Shown piece after piece: positions 35,929 to 46,020 of a stretch of 64,000 nucleotides of DNA. The notes under the pieces are model-generated. The model did no database searches. It was not told where the DNA came from and worked only from the letters and a program-made list of their open reading frames with translations. The stretch is from Cheiracanthium punctorium. Lineage: Eukaryota; Arthropoda; Arachnida; Araneae; Cheiracanthiidae. A program made the translations under genes and the position numbers. The stretch is taken from positions 124,001-188,000 of the forward strand of contig JAWZYV010011899.1 of NCBI GenBank assembly GCA_038373885.1. Direction: 5' to 3'. Numbering within the stretch: the first letter of the stretch is position 1; each line of letters opens with the position of its first letter.

Positions 35929-36037
35929 ATAAATTTACGTTTGATCCTTGTCAGTGGCAAAACAAAGGAATTTTTGTTTAGTCCAAGTGACTCTGCTGCA
36001 GATATTGCTCAGCATGTTTTTGACAATTGGCCCGTTG
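35929..36037 (+). CDS. UBL3: UBL3 coding exon A
   Basis: Preceded by the pyrimidine-rich acceptor TTTTCCCCCCCTATTTTAG and followed by donor GTAAGA. Encodes INLRLILVSGKTKEFLFSPS through DNWPV, the first beta hairpin and helix of the ubiquitin fold. It starts at a codon boundary, so the missing exon 1 must end in phase 0. Confidence 0.95.
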
Positions 36038-39000
36038 GTAAGATTCATCAATATTTTTAGAAAATTAAATTTCTATGAAGTGCCTTTTTGTATGCATGTA
36101 TGCTTGTCATGGCTAACATAAGCCATGCCTTTAATTTTAGTTCTAGAAAAACATTACCATTATGTTGTTTTGTTAAGAACTTACACTGGATGGCTTAGGC
36201 TTTCATAAAAGGAAGTGGCATTTAAATATACTATTCTTCCATTTCAGAGTGGGCTGCAGAAAGTGTCTGTAAAGCAGAAATTTTAAGATTAATATATCAA
36301 GGAAGATTTCTTCATGGCAATGTAACTCTAGGCGGTAAGGACAGTCTGTCTTTCAATCTCTTTTTTTCTTCCTCCATTAATTTATAAATATGTTTTTCAA
36401 TAAAATTGTACAGTTTAAAAGAAACTTTTTAAAAATTATATAACAGTTTATTGTGCTTAATATTATTATGTATAATCTTAATTATTCAGCGATTAGATGT
36501 AGAAAAAGTTTGGGCTCATTTTACTGTCCCTTCACGAAATTACAATCGAATTCAAACAGCCCCTTCACAAAAATGTATTCGATTAAAACAATCTTTCAAT
36601 GGCATTTTACCTTATATTTCAATTTGTTTTAATTACTTAAGAAAAAAAGCGACTTTCTCAAAAATGGGACCCTGGAAAAAATTCCTGTATTGACCCCTGA
36701 ATTATTATATAGCAGACTTGCACAGTATCGTAGCTTGGGGCAGTCCAGATGAGCACCTGCCAGGGGTCCCAACCCTCAGGGGGGGGTGCCTGTTGGAGAC
36801 TTTGTGTTATTTCTCTTCTTAGAAAATAAGTCTCAAGAGGTGCAAAATTAGAGTTTTGCCAGAGGTGATCATATAACCTTCCTCCAACTCTATCCATCGT
36901 TTGGGGGGGGGGGGGGGGATTTAAAATCACGTGACCTGCTGGTCGAAGCAAAGCACAGCGATTTCCTTTCTACGTCCCCTTGAATTCTGTGCCTTCCCTT
37001 AGGGGGACAGGAAACCCTATTTGGAAACATTGGCCTAAATTGATATAAAGCACAAACAGAAATGGAGTGTGAGGGGTCAATATCATCGTGATTTGTTACT
37101 GAAGAGAGCCCATCAGTGAATGGTATTTTATCTCTCAGAGCATCATTGAAGGCACAAGTACCCAAAATGTTCCAGTCTAAACCTTGCTTTATTTATTACT
37201 TTATGTAAGAAATGATAACCCATAGTTAGGGAATGTTTAAAATAGTTTGAAGGATGTTCATAAATGTCTAAAATAACTGTGTGTGTTTCAAAAAGTTGTA
37301 TACATACCTTATTTCACAATGCGAGGTAGTCTTGGAACACATCCCTCTCGCACGTCAAGACTCAACTGTATATTGCAGTTACACTGCTAAAATCTAAAGC
37401 AGTTCTAAAAATGGGTAACATTGTGATATAGTCGTCGTTAGGGCATGTGAGGAAAAATTAAAAACTTAAACTTCTTTAACGTTAAGTCCTCTCAAGTACT
37501 AGATGGCTATTCTCATACTAAATACTTTAGCAGAGTTTAAAAACACAAGCATGCATGCATGTAAAAGCATGAGGGGGGGGGGAAAGTCATTGCTCACAAG
37601 CTCATAATGTTGAATCTTCAAGTCAAAGATGAAGCATTGTTTTCAATTAAAAATAAAGGTTTATTAAAAACATCAAAATATGTTGCAGCTATACAGAAAT
37701 CACTAGTACTAGTAAATTATAGTTGAACCACATTCTATTATTTAGGAAGTTGATGCATTACACACACGGCTTATAGCTGGCAAATAATTATACTTCTAAA
37801 AAAAAAAAAACAAATAGTAGCTGCCAAACAAAAACATAATTAAAATATAAAGCAGCTCCAGCTGTGAACTCATATAGTGGCAATGACAGCTCGCCAAGTA
37901 ATCAACTATCAACAACACTGAGCAACTAACTAACACACTGAAGCAACGAAACGTTGCTTCTTATAACTCTGCCCTGATCGCAAGGGCGGTTCTAGGGTAG
38001 CAGTCTGGGAGGGGTAATGATATTTTATAATTTTAAATAAACTCAGAGTCTCGGAGAAGGATTGACTACTGGGGGGCACACAATGGAAAGAGGACCCATC
38101 TGACTGCACAATACACTTCATATCTGTAAACTGGCTGAAGCAGCCATTCTTCGCACGGAATGGATATTGTCAAAACCAACAAATACAAATGAAAATAGTC
38201 CCGCAGTGGTCTGGGCGCTAAACTCCGTTCCCATAAGAACATGGCAAGTGAAGCACCATCCGGTTTGGCCAGTGCTTGGGAGGGTCATCTCCCTGGTGCA
38301 CGTAAAATTCGTCCTGGTTTCAATGTCCTCCAAGTTGTTAAGCGATACCTCTGGGGGTGCCGATTTCAGGTGGTGGTTGGTCCCTCATCTGGAATGAATT
38401 CAAAATTAGGGACCAACAAGTAGAAGTCCAACCCCTTCGGGGACAGTGGCACCCCCCTTTCCATGGATAGTGTCGCCTATCCATGGACACGACAACAGCA
38501 ACAAATGAAAATAAGTAATTAAATATCAAACAAATTTTGGTTATATATTTAATCACCTACAAAAACTGTTTCAGAATATTCTTCAGGCATAGCCTAACTA
38601 GATTTTTTAAAAATACTGTTTGGAATGTGCACCATATTCCCCGCGAATTTTTGTCCTCTTGGTCTTCAAATTGAAATTATGCTAAATTCGCCTAATCCCC
38701 ACCACGCATATTCTAACTATACTTCACCTTTATGTACTCGAATATAGACCCCAATAATCCCATTAAATAAACAATATTAGGCAATTTCTCGACAAAGATG
38801 GTTGTGTTTTGTTGTGTTGTGGGATTACTGCAGATTAGCAACACGTGGGCTCTAGGCCGAATGGCGGGGGCCCTCCATGGGGGGGGGTCTTTCTAAGGGG
38901 TCCTAACCTGTATTTATGCTAAGTTCCAGAAGGAACCACGTAAAATTCCTAATGGTTAAGTCGGCGGCCGCGACCTGGTTTTGAACCAGGCATCTTCCGT

Positions 39001-42000
39001 CCCCCGGCGTAGCGCGTTATGCACTTGGCCACTGGTGGGGCACCCGACAAAGATGGAAGATATCACTTCGGGGACTTATTTCTTTTATGCCAATTTTCGT
39101 GATACATTATCAAAAATGGCAAACCTTGGGGATTTTTCTTCTTTAATATGGCAATCCTTGAAATTTGGTTCGCCCTTTCACCAGGTAGACAAAAATCTTT
39201 GTCCTGAAATTAACAGCACCCAAAAGCTAAATATTATGTAAAAAATGCCTTTTTTTATCAACTTACCCTTTATAATGGTCAATTTTTTTTAAAAGATTTT
39301 TATGAATTTGTGTTCGTTACATTTTAATGCAAGATATTTATGGCTATCTTCATTTTCCTTCGATACATGAAGACAATTATGAAAATAACCGTTTTAGTCC
39401 CTCACAACAGTTTGAACTCTAAAAAACTCTGAAAATGACTATTTTGCATTCGTGTTAGCTACATTTTAAAGCAAGTATTTTATGGCTATCTGTTTTTTCC
39501 CTTTGAGATATGATGGAAAAAATTTGTAAAACAACATTTTTGACCTCCCATTATGATGCGAATTCTGAAAAAAAACCTGAAAAATAATTTTAAGGCATTT
39601 TGTGTTCAGTATACTTTTTAAGCAAGAATTTTTAGGCTATCTCTTCTTCCTCTGACATATGAAGGAAAAATGTGAAAAGAAACGTTTTGGCCCCTTACAC
39701 CCACTTGGGTGCGAATTCTGAAAACACCCTGAAAACTGATTTTTTAGACATCCTTGTTCGCTACATTCTAAAGGAAGAATTTTATAAACTATCTCTATTT
39801 CCATTTGAGATATGATGGACAAATTCGAAAATAAACGTTTTTGGCCTCTTATCCCCCTTTTTCATGCACATTCTAAAGAACCCAGAAAAACGAATTTTAA
39901 GCATTTGTATTCCCTATACCTTCCAGGAAGAATTTTTAAAAGCTATCTCTTTTTTTCCCTCTCGTATATCAAGAGAAAATATGAAAAAGAACGTTTTAGA
40001 CCCTTGCCTCCGTTTGGATACAAAATTTTAAAAAAATCCTGAGAGTAATTTTTTAGGCGTTTGCTGTTAGTTGCATTTTTACGTTTTCAGCCCCTTACGC
40101 CCATTTGGGTGGGAATTCTAAAAAAAACCCTGGAAAACAACTTTTAGGTATCTGTGTTATATTTTTAAAGCAAGAATTGTATGGCTATCTCTTTTTTAAC
40201 ACTGAATTATGAAGGGAAAACGGCAAAAAGAAACGTTTTTGGGCCGCCATCCCCGTCTAGGTTCGAATTTTTTATAAAATCGCTTCTTAAATGATGCCGG
40301 GCAGAAAAAGCTACAAGCTCCTAAAATTTTCATGTCTGTACCTCCATTAGATTTTGGCTGGGTGATGATCATCAGTCAGTCAGTTAGGGACATCTTTTCT
40401 TTATATATGAAAAATAAAAATGTTTAATTAATCATCAAAATGTGAAAATAAGTGTTTAATTAATCACATAATTAATGAAATATGTAAAATACCGAAAAAA
40501 TAATAACCTTGCATCTTTGCCCCCCATCGATCAAAAATTATTGTTATATTTGAAGAGTTTCCTATGTTTTGCCATGTAGATAGTGTTATTTGTTTTATTT
40601 CAGCCCAGTGAATTCCCCATGCAGAATTATTTTTTTTACTTTCGTTTTCAAAATCCTGGGAGAGGTAATTACTCTCCCCGTAAAACTGCCAATGCCTGAT
40701 CGGGAAGTGAGCTATTTAAATTTCCCAAGGATTATGCCAGTGACACGAGATGCAGAAAAAGCAAGTTATTGCATAATGCGATAGCGATTAAGTCCGAAAG
40801 ATTATGCAAATACCGGAAACGTTGAATAAGCATTCCCGATTGCATCCAAGAGTAAATTAAAGTTCATTTTTACTAGAAATGAAAGTGCCGATCAGCAAAA
40901 ATATGGCAATGTTCAGTTTTTAACATTTAAGTCTGGGATTTAATGATAGGATTATCTTAGAATGTTCATCAGTTTATTTTAGCTTCAAAACAGATAGTTT
41001 AGAGTAAGAAACAGGGGCAAGACCAGAATTCTAGGTAAATATGCCTAATATGGCTAACAGGTTTGCCACAGCTTAAAGTTAACATTTGTAGAATTATGGA
41101 TAAGATAAAATTTATGATAAAGATGGGTCCGGTTCTAGATGTTCAGCAGCATGTGTGCATTTAGTGTTTAGCCATTTATGTACATCTGTTATTGAACCAA
41201 CATTTCCAGTAATATATATATATGTATGTAATGTATAAAAAGGTACTTTGGGTTTTACTAGTTTGGGTATTGTTCAAGTGGGTACTTTCACTGTAAGTTT
41301 TGCTTTCCTGTCATACTTGCCACTTGCGCTCTGGAGCTATGTTTTATTTCTTTAGTTAATTGTCTGACAGCAGGTCGTCGTTAGCAAACCACGTGGTATG
41401 GTGAGCGTAAATATGCCGACACCTCGAAAATAGAGAGACTTCTGCCACTAGAACTGCTTGATTTATCCACGCGGATTTTTGTACCCGTCTCCCCTCCCCT
41501 CTTCTCACTCTATATTGTAACTTAAAGGTAATGTTCAATAAACCGTTTTACCTGCCTTAACTCAGGAACTTTACTGGAATATCTGACGTATCATATATAT
41601 GTCTTATAGTATGAAAATAAAATTTTTATTGTAGAACATAAAAAGAAATCATGCATAGAGAAAAATTATCATGTTATTTTACATGAAATATGTTTGACGA
41701 GTCTTATTGTGTACAAATTTGGATCATGCATATCAATATGTAGGGACATATAACTATGCATTTTTCTAAATATAACTGAAATAATGTTTCACTAATGCTA
41801 TGCAAAAAGCACTACATAGTTAATGGAGTAGAAAAAGCTAGTAGATTTTGGCCGTCTCCTTTTTTCAGCCGCCTGTGTGCTGCTCACTCCTTGCACACTT
41901 GGCAGAACCTGCCCTGCACAAACAAGAGCAGAAAGCTATTGCCATGGGAAGTCATGTGATTCATTCGCCTCTGTTGAGAAAACAAAGACTATAATGATTA

Positions 42001-45000
42001 TGCAGCAATAACATTATGTAGAATGAATCTGTATAAATAAAACAAGATGTAAAATGCTCTATCTTTTCCTTGCATAGTGCTGAGTCAATCGTAAGATTAC
42101 CAAATTTACAGGTCCTGGCACACCTCGAAGTGATGGTTTTGTAAAATTCAAATTAGAAAACATATTTAATGCAATTTTTTTTATTTATTTATTGCCTATA
42201 TTATGTGAGAAATCGTCAAACTATAATGTTATGCAATAGTTGTTTTAAAGATTCATAACTATGCTCTAATTAGCTTATTTATATGCAGCAAACTGCAAAT
42301 GTTAATTATTTAATTTATACTAAATTACCCAGCAAACACACACAGGTTCTCTGAACATCTATTAACATTCAGAAGATGTTTTCTGAATGTTAATAGACGT
42401 TCAGAGAATCTATGTGTGTTTGCTGGGTAAACCTTGGAAGAGCAGATTTCTCCAAAATTAGAAAACCTATCGGCCTATATTACTTAAAATTATCATTAGT
42501 CTGACTAAGATTGTGTATTAAATCATCAAAAATGTTGCCAGACTTTGTGGCTTGTAATGAAATATCATGACATTAGCAATAAGACCCCCCAAAAATGAAG
42601 CCCACATATCTCGTATATTTGGCAATAATTGCTAAACCCTAATCTTATCTAATGAGGATTTTAAAGTCTCAAAACTTGTGCTCTAATCAACTGATTTATT
42701 TGCAGCAAAATACAAATTTTCATTATTTAATTTGTAAATCATTAATTTAAGAAAAAAAATCAAACTTTAGCAGAGTAACACTCCCCCCCCCCCCCCCAAA
42801 AAAAAAAAAAAAAAAAAAACATTCTTTAGTTATTTAGTGTTTTAAAGCTCTCGTCGAGCAAACCTCATGCCGATTACTATCGACTGTAATCGATGACTAA
42901 AATAAAATTTTACAAAAATGCTATGATAAAATTGCATTATTACGAATTCATTTGATTTCTTTAACATTTAAGATTACTGTTATTTTATTAAATTAACATT
43001 CACTAGTTACAATCTTTTTGGTAATTGTTAGTAATCATAATCCAAATCATTTCTTGTAATCGCACGAAGTCTGCTCTCGAGCCTTTTGATTCTTCTGAAT
43101 GTCTCATAAGAATTTGTGTGCTCTTTGAATGCTTCAAAAAAAGAAAATATATTATTACCATGAAAAGAACAGACACTCAGCTAATTAGATGCAATCTATT
43201 CCATTAAAAATAAGTGTTATGTACATTAAAATTTTAAATTTATTCTTTTTCTGTGCATTTTCTTAATCATTTCTTTTGCATTTTAGCTCTGCAATTGCCT
43301 TTAGGGAGAACAACTGTGATGCACTTAATTCCCCGAGAAAGCTTGCCAGAACCGAACTCTCAAGGTAACTTATACTTAATTTGCTTTTACTAAATTAATG
43401 TCTTAAATGTACTAAAATTCAAGGTGGTTTTTTTTTTTTAATTTAATTTAATGTACTTAGTATGTACAGTGTGATAGAACCATTGTTGTTAAATTAAGGA
43501 CTGTTTAGTGGATTATGGTGTCATAAAGTTGTAATCTCCTTTCACAAATCTTTCTTAATGAGGTTTGAGGGAGGGGGGGGGAAAGCAATGTTGATACAGC
43601 TATGCTTTTCTACTATGCATCTCAATCTACATTTCTTTTTTGCTCTATCCTTCTCCTTGATATCCTTTGGTTTGTGTATCAATATGTTTGTAAATGGATT
43701 GCTGAAGCAATAAGAGAAGGAAGGTAGATTGGAAGGGATCACATATGAAATAAAGGCTTTATACAAAAAGCCCAGGATTGGACTGGCTCTTTAAGAGGCG
43801 CCCTGCTAGAGATTGAAAAGGAGCCCCTTACTGAGAAATTTAGAGAGATTAGAATATGTACTATTTGAAACTTACTTTTATGTTTCTAAAAACACATTTA
43901 ATTATCTTGGAGCATTTTGGGCCCCTTACTCTTCGGTGGGCCCCTACAGCTGCAGGGTTTCTGTGGTCCTGTGCCACTGGGTAAAGATGTAAGATTATAG
44001 GGAAATAAATAATCAAATTATTCTGGTATAGGTATCAAATTACTCTAATTAAATTAGTATATTCATTTTTGGGGTCTCTCCAGGGGCTCTCAGCAATCGC
44101 TGACCATCCACCCTGGACAGTCCGGACCTGAAAAGCCTGTTAGTTAGCTTTGAAAGAAAATACTTGCCTTTATTTAGTTACTTATACACACAGTTTCAAT
44201 TCCAGTATCAGAAACTTCCTGTGAAAGTTGGGGCTCAGCCATTGAAGTGGGCGAAATACGATTAAAATGTACAGATAGCAATAACGAACAAGCTAGATGA
44301 TAGGAATCTTGTTGCTTATACTTCTTAATGGCTTTCCATCTGGTTATACAGGAACCAAAAATTTTTTGAAAGCTGCATTAATTTCAAAGTTTGGAGTCTC
44401 TTACTACAAGCATTTTACTAGAGTCAGATGAACAAAATAATGGACAAAGATATTTCCTCTCTTGTGATATCAAGAATATTGAATATCGGCATCTGTTTAT
44501 CTTGCTTTAGGTAGTTAAATCTGCAAATGCTTTTTACATAGTTTTTGACCTAACAGTTTAAAAACTGACTCATTTCTTGCTTTTTATACAACTTAAACTA
44601 AGAAAATGCTACAAAACTTTTTGCTGCGTAACCATTATTTTTTTACCTAGAAAAATAACTTATTTTATTAAACTGTCCTATTCAATAATTATTGGGGAAA
44701 TTTTGACAAAACTCATCAGAAATGTTTCTCTTAAATTTGCATAAACTTTTTAGTTTTATCCAGTTCTATATCTAATCCAAGGCATGAAATAGGTTGTTAT
44801 ATTTCATTCTCAATTTAAAAGAATGCATGTATGTAAATTGCTAATCGTTTGATCAGTTGTAACTGATAAACTAACATTAGATAAATGCAAACTTGTGATA
44901 AAAATAAGCTCACTGATTCCCACAACCTTTTTTATCATTAGTTATGAAATTATGCTGCAGATTCTTTTCAATGTCTAAAATGCTGTTGCAGACTGACAGA

Positions 45001-45164
45001 AAAAGTTCTGCTTCTGAAAGCCCTTAAATTTCTGTTTTTTATGTTGATATTTTCTTTTTGTAAATGGATTGTGATATGATTGTTTTCATTATTTTTTAGA
45101 TCAACGGCATAAAAGCAAGGAAAGAAGCAGTGGCTGTTGTAGTTCTACCTGCACAATATTATAG
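35929..45164 (+). CDS. UBL3: Ubiquitin-like protein 3 (UBL3/MUB), four coding exons, first exon missing
   Basis: UBL3 is a membrane-anchored ubiquitin-fold protein; in animals it acts as a prenylated modifier linked to sorting of proteins into small extracellular vesicles. Spliced exons: 35929-36037, 36248-36334, 43287-43364, 45100-45164, all with AG acceptors and GT donors, in phases 0/1/1/1. They give about 112 residues, beginning INLRLILVSGKTKEF, then FDNWPV, ILRLIYQGRFLHGNVTLG, TTVMHLIPRESLPEPNSQ, and ending SSGCCSSTCTIL. The last four residues, CTIL, form a CAAX box; the terminal Leu favours geranylgeranylation, and upstream Cys residues could be palmitoylated. Family members are about 117 residues, so only the short N-terminal exon with the ATG is missing, upstream and unrecognised. 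All residues read are intact. Confidence 0.95.
36248..36334 (+). CDS. UBL3: UBL3 coding exon B
   Basis: Acceptor ATTTCAG, donor GTAAGG. The split codon gives E, then WAAESVCKAEILRLIYQGRF and LHGNVTLG, the conserved core around the ubiquitin 'I-x-x-G-x-x-L' segment. The short intron before it is 210 bp. Confidence 0.95.
36487..36699 (+). mobile_element. MITE in UBL3 intron
   Basis: Starts CAGCGATTAGATG, ends TATTGACCCCTG. AATTATT is duplicated exactly on both sides (36480-36486, 36700-36706). Related to 29183-29415. Confidence 0.7.
37620..37985 (-). repeat. Dispersed repeat, possible LTR, copy 1
   Basis: Matches 54648-54892 plus 55976-56095 in order, from 'tcaattaaaaataaaggtttattaaaaacat' to 'acgaaacgttgcttcttataactctgcc'. 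On the minus strand it carries AATAAACC near its end, like a polyadenylation signal. It lacks the insertion found in the second copy, so serves as its empty site. Confidence 0.6.
38198..38500 (+). mobile_element. SINE with 13-bp target duplication and 3' hairpin
   Basis: ACAAATGAAAATA is duplicated exactly at 38185-38197 and 38501-38513. Starts GTCCCGCAGTGGTCTGGGCG, which has an A-box-like part; a B box is not obvious. A perfect hairpin (CCATGGATAG, loop TGTCGC, CTATCCATGG) lies at 38461-38486 just before the ACAACAGCA tail. 303 bp, no coding sequence. Confidence 0.8.
38802..39044 (-). mobile_element. tRNA-derived SINE with 12-bp target duplication
   Basis: CGACAAAGATGG is duplicated exactly at 38790-38801 and 39045-39056. 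On the minus strand the head resembles a tRNA (A box GGCCAAGTGCATAACGC; B box GGTTCAAAACC), the body matches 63039-63287, and the tail is (ACAAC)n. 243 bp. Confidence 0.85.
39270..40290 (+). repeat. Tandem array of about eight ~130-bp units
   Basis: Each unit repeats the order 'tgtgtt-g-tacatttt-aa-gcaagaattttatggctatctc', 'ttgagatatgaagg-aaaa', 'gaaaa-aaacgttttggccccttaccccc-ttgggt' and 'gaattctgaaaa-ccctgaaaa'. Units are 70-85% alike by eye and vary in length. After the array come 'tgatgatcatcagtcagtcagtt' and AT-rich DNA. Confidence 0.8.
42328..42427. mobile_element. 100-bp palindromic MITE (fold-back)
   Basis: Starts CCCAGCAAACACACAC and ends TGTGTGTTTGCTGGG. The whole element is an inverted repeat with about 47-bp arms (about three mismatches) around a 4-bp centre near 42376. 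Flanked by TTA/TAA, consistent with a TA-type target. The end sequence recurs at 59851. Confidence 0.85.
43287..43364 (+). CDS. UBL3: UBL3 coding exon C
   Basis: Acceptor TTTTGCATTTTAG, donor GTAACT. Encodes ALQLPLGRTTVMHLIPRESL followed by PEPNSQ, the last strand of the ubiquitin fold and the start of the tail. Lies after a ~6.95-kb intron full of mobile elements. Confidence 0.95.
43773..44130. mobile_element. Degenerate hAT-like element in the last UBL3 intron
   Basis: The ends CAGGATTGGACTGGCTC and GACAGTCCGGACCTG pair with mismatches. Flanks AAAAAGCC / AAAAGCCT share a 7-bp AAAAGCC. Non-coding. Confidence 0.5.
45100..45164 (+). CDS. UBL3: UBL3 terminal coding exon with CAAX box
   Basis: Acceptor ATTATTTTTTAG. 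Encodes DQRHKSKERSSGCCSSTCTI then L and TAG (45162-45164). The basic run followed by a Cys cluster and CTIL is the membrane-targeting tail. Confidence 0.95.
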
Positions 45165-46020
45165 ACTGTGATGCTGTGAAAAAGAAAAATGTGTTTCTGA
45201 TAACCTGTCACAGCCAGAATAATTATGGGGACTGAATTGAAACACTGGTACTTGTTCCTGTTTCAATTTCCTTGTCTCTAGTCTTTCCCAGACTGGAAGA
45301 CTCTTGAAGTGAAAAAAAAAAAAAAAAAAACTGTGGTCACGGGTTTAAACTAGTCTCATTAATCCAGCACTTGTTTTATCTGCTCTACACTCTTAAGATA
45401 TATATATATTCAGTTTTCTGTACCTTCTGTAGAAGTGAGTCACTTCAGATCTCCTCTTCACTGCTGTTTTAGTCTGTGCACATGCACACTGCTGTAGCTC
45501 TGGTGATGTCTTGAAAAAGAAAAAAAAAATTCTTAGAAATGGATCCCTCCAAATGAATATGGAATATATATATATATAAATATATATATGTATAAAAAAG
45601 TGTATGTACTCCTGCTTCTTGCTGCATTTTTTAACATGTTTAATGTTTTTAGTCATTAATTTTTAATGATTTTCTTTTTTTTTTTTCGTGTAGATAAAAA
45701 ACAAACATGCAAGTATGTTCTTGAATGTGACTATTTTTTATTCTTAGCTGTTTAACTGTTGACTTGCATGTTGCATATATAGCATTATTTGCAAGACTTG
45801 TATATTTTATTAATATCAGTCTATTAAGAAACCATTCCAGAGTTATTTAGTTTAGCCCAAGAGTTGTGGAACTATATCAATGACATGTCACCGACTTTCT
45901 GTGTGAATACTGATTCTAGGACAAAAGTGTTTTTTGAGTTGTTTGTATATATCTTTTTGTTTATGTTCCTCCATAACTTACTCTCCTGTTATGCAATAAA
46001 AGAAAAGTGAACTCATAATG
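45165..46020 (+). other. UBL3: Putative UBL3 3' UTR with poly(A) signal
   Basis: AT-rich sequence after the stop codon. AATAAA at 45995-46000 is the first strong polyadenylation signal; further ones lie at 46111 and 46263, so the transcript end is uncertain. Confidence 0.5.

Larger units (their letters stand above)
36335..43286 (+). other. Large UBL3 intron, repeat-filled
   Basis: About 6.95 kb between exons B and C. Holds a MITE, a copy of the 54.6-kb repeat, two SINEs, a ~130-bp tandem array and a 100-bp palindrome (all listed separately). Other stretches (36700-37600, 40400-42300, 42430-43286) show only AT-rich DNA, G/C and A homopolymers. A block at 41340-41560 with AATAAACCGTTTT could be an LTR remnant. 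Confidence 0.7.

Noticed and set aside
39270..40290. Possible CRISPR-like regular repeat
   Set aside because: Units are adjacent, long and diverged with no spacers, and the sequence is eukaryotic.
41340..41560. Solo LTR with AATAAACCGTTTT
   Set aside because: No second copy, terminal dinucleotides or target duplication could be found; left as a note in the intron entry.
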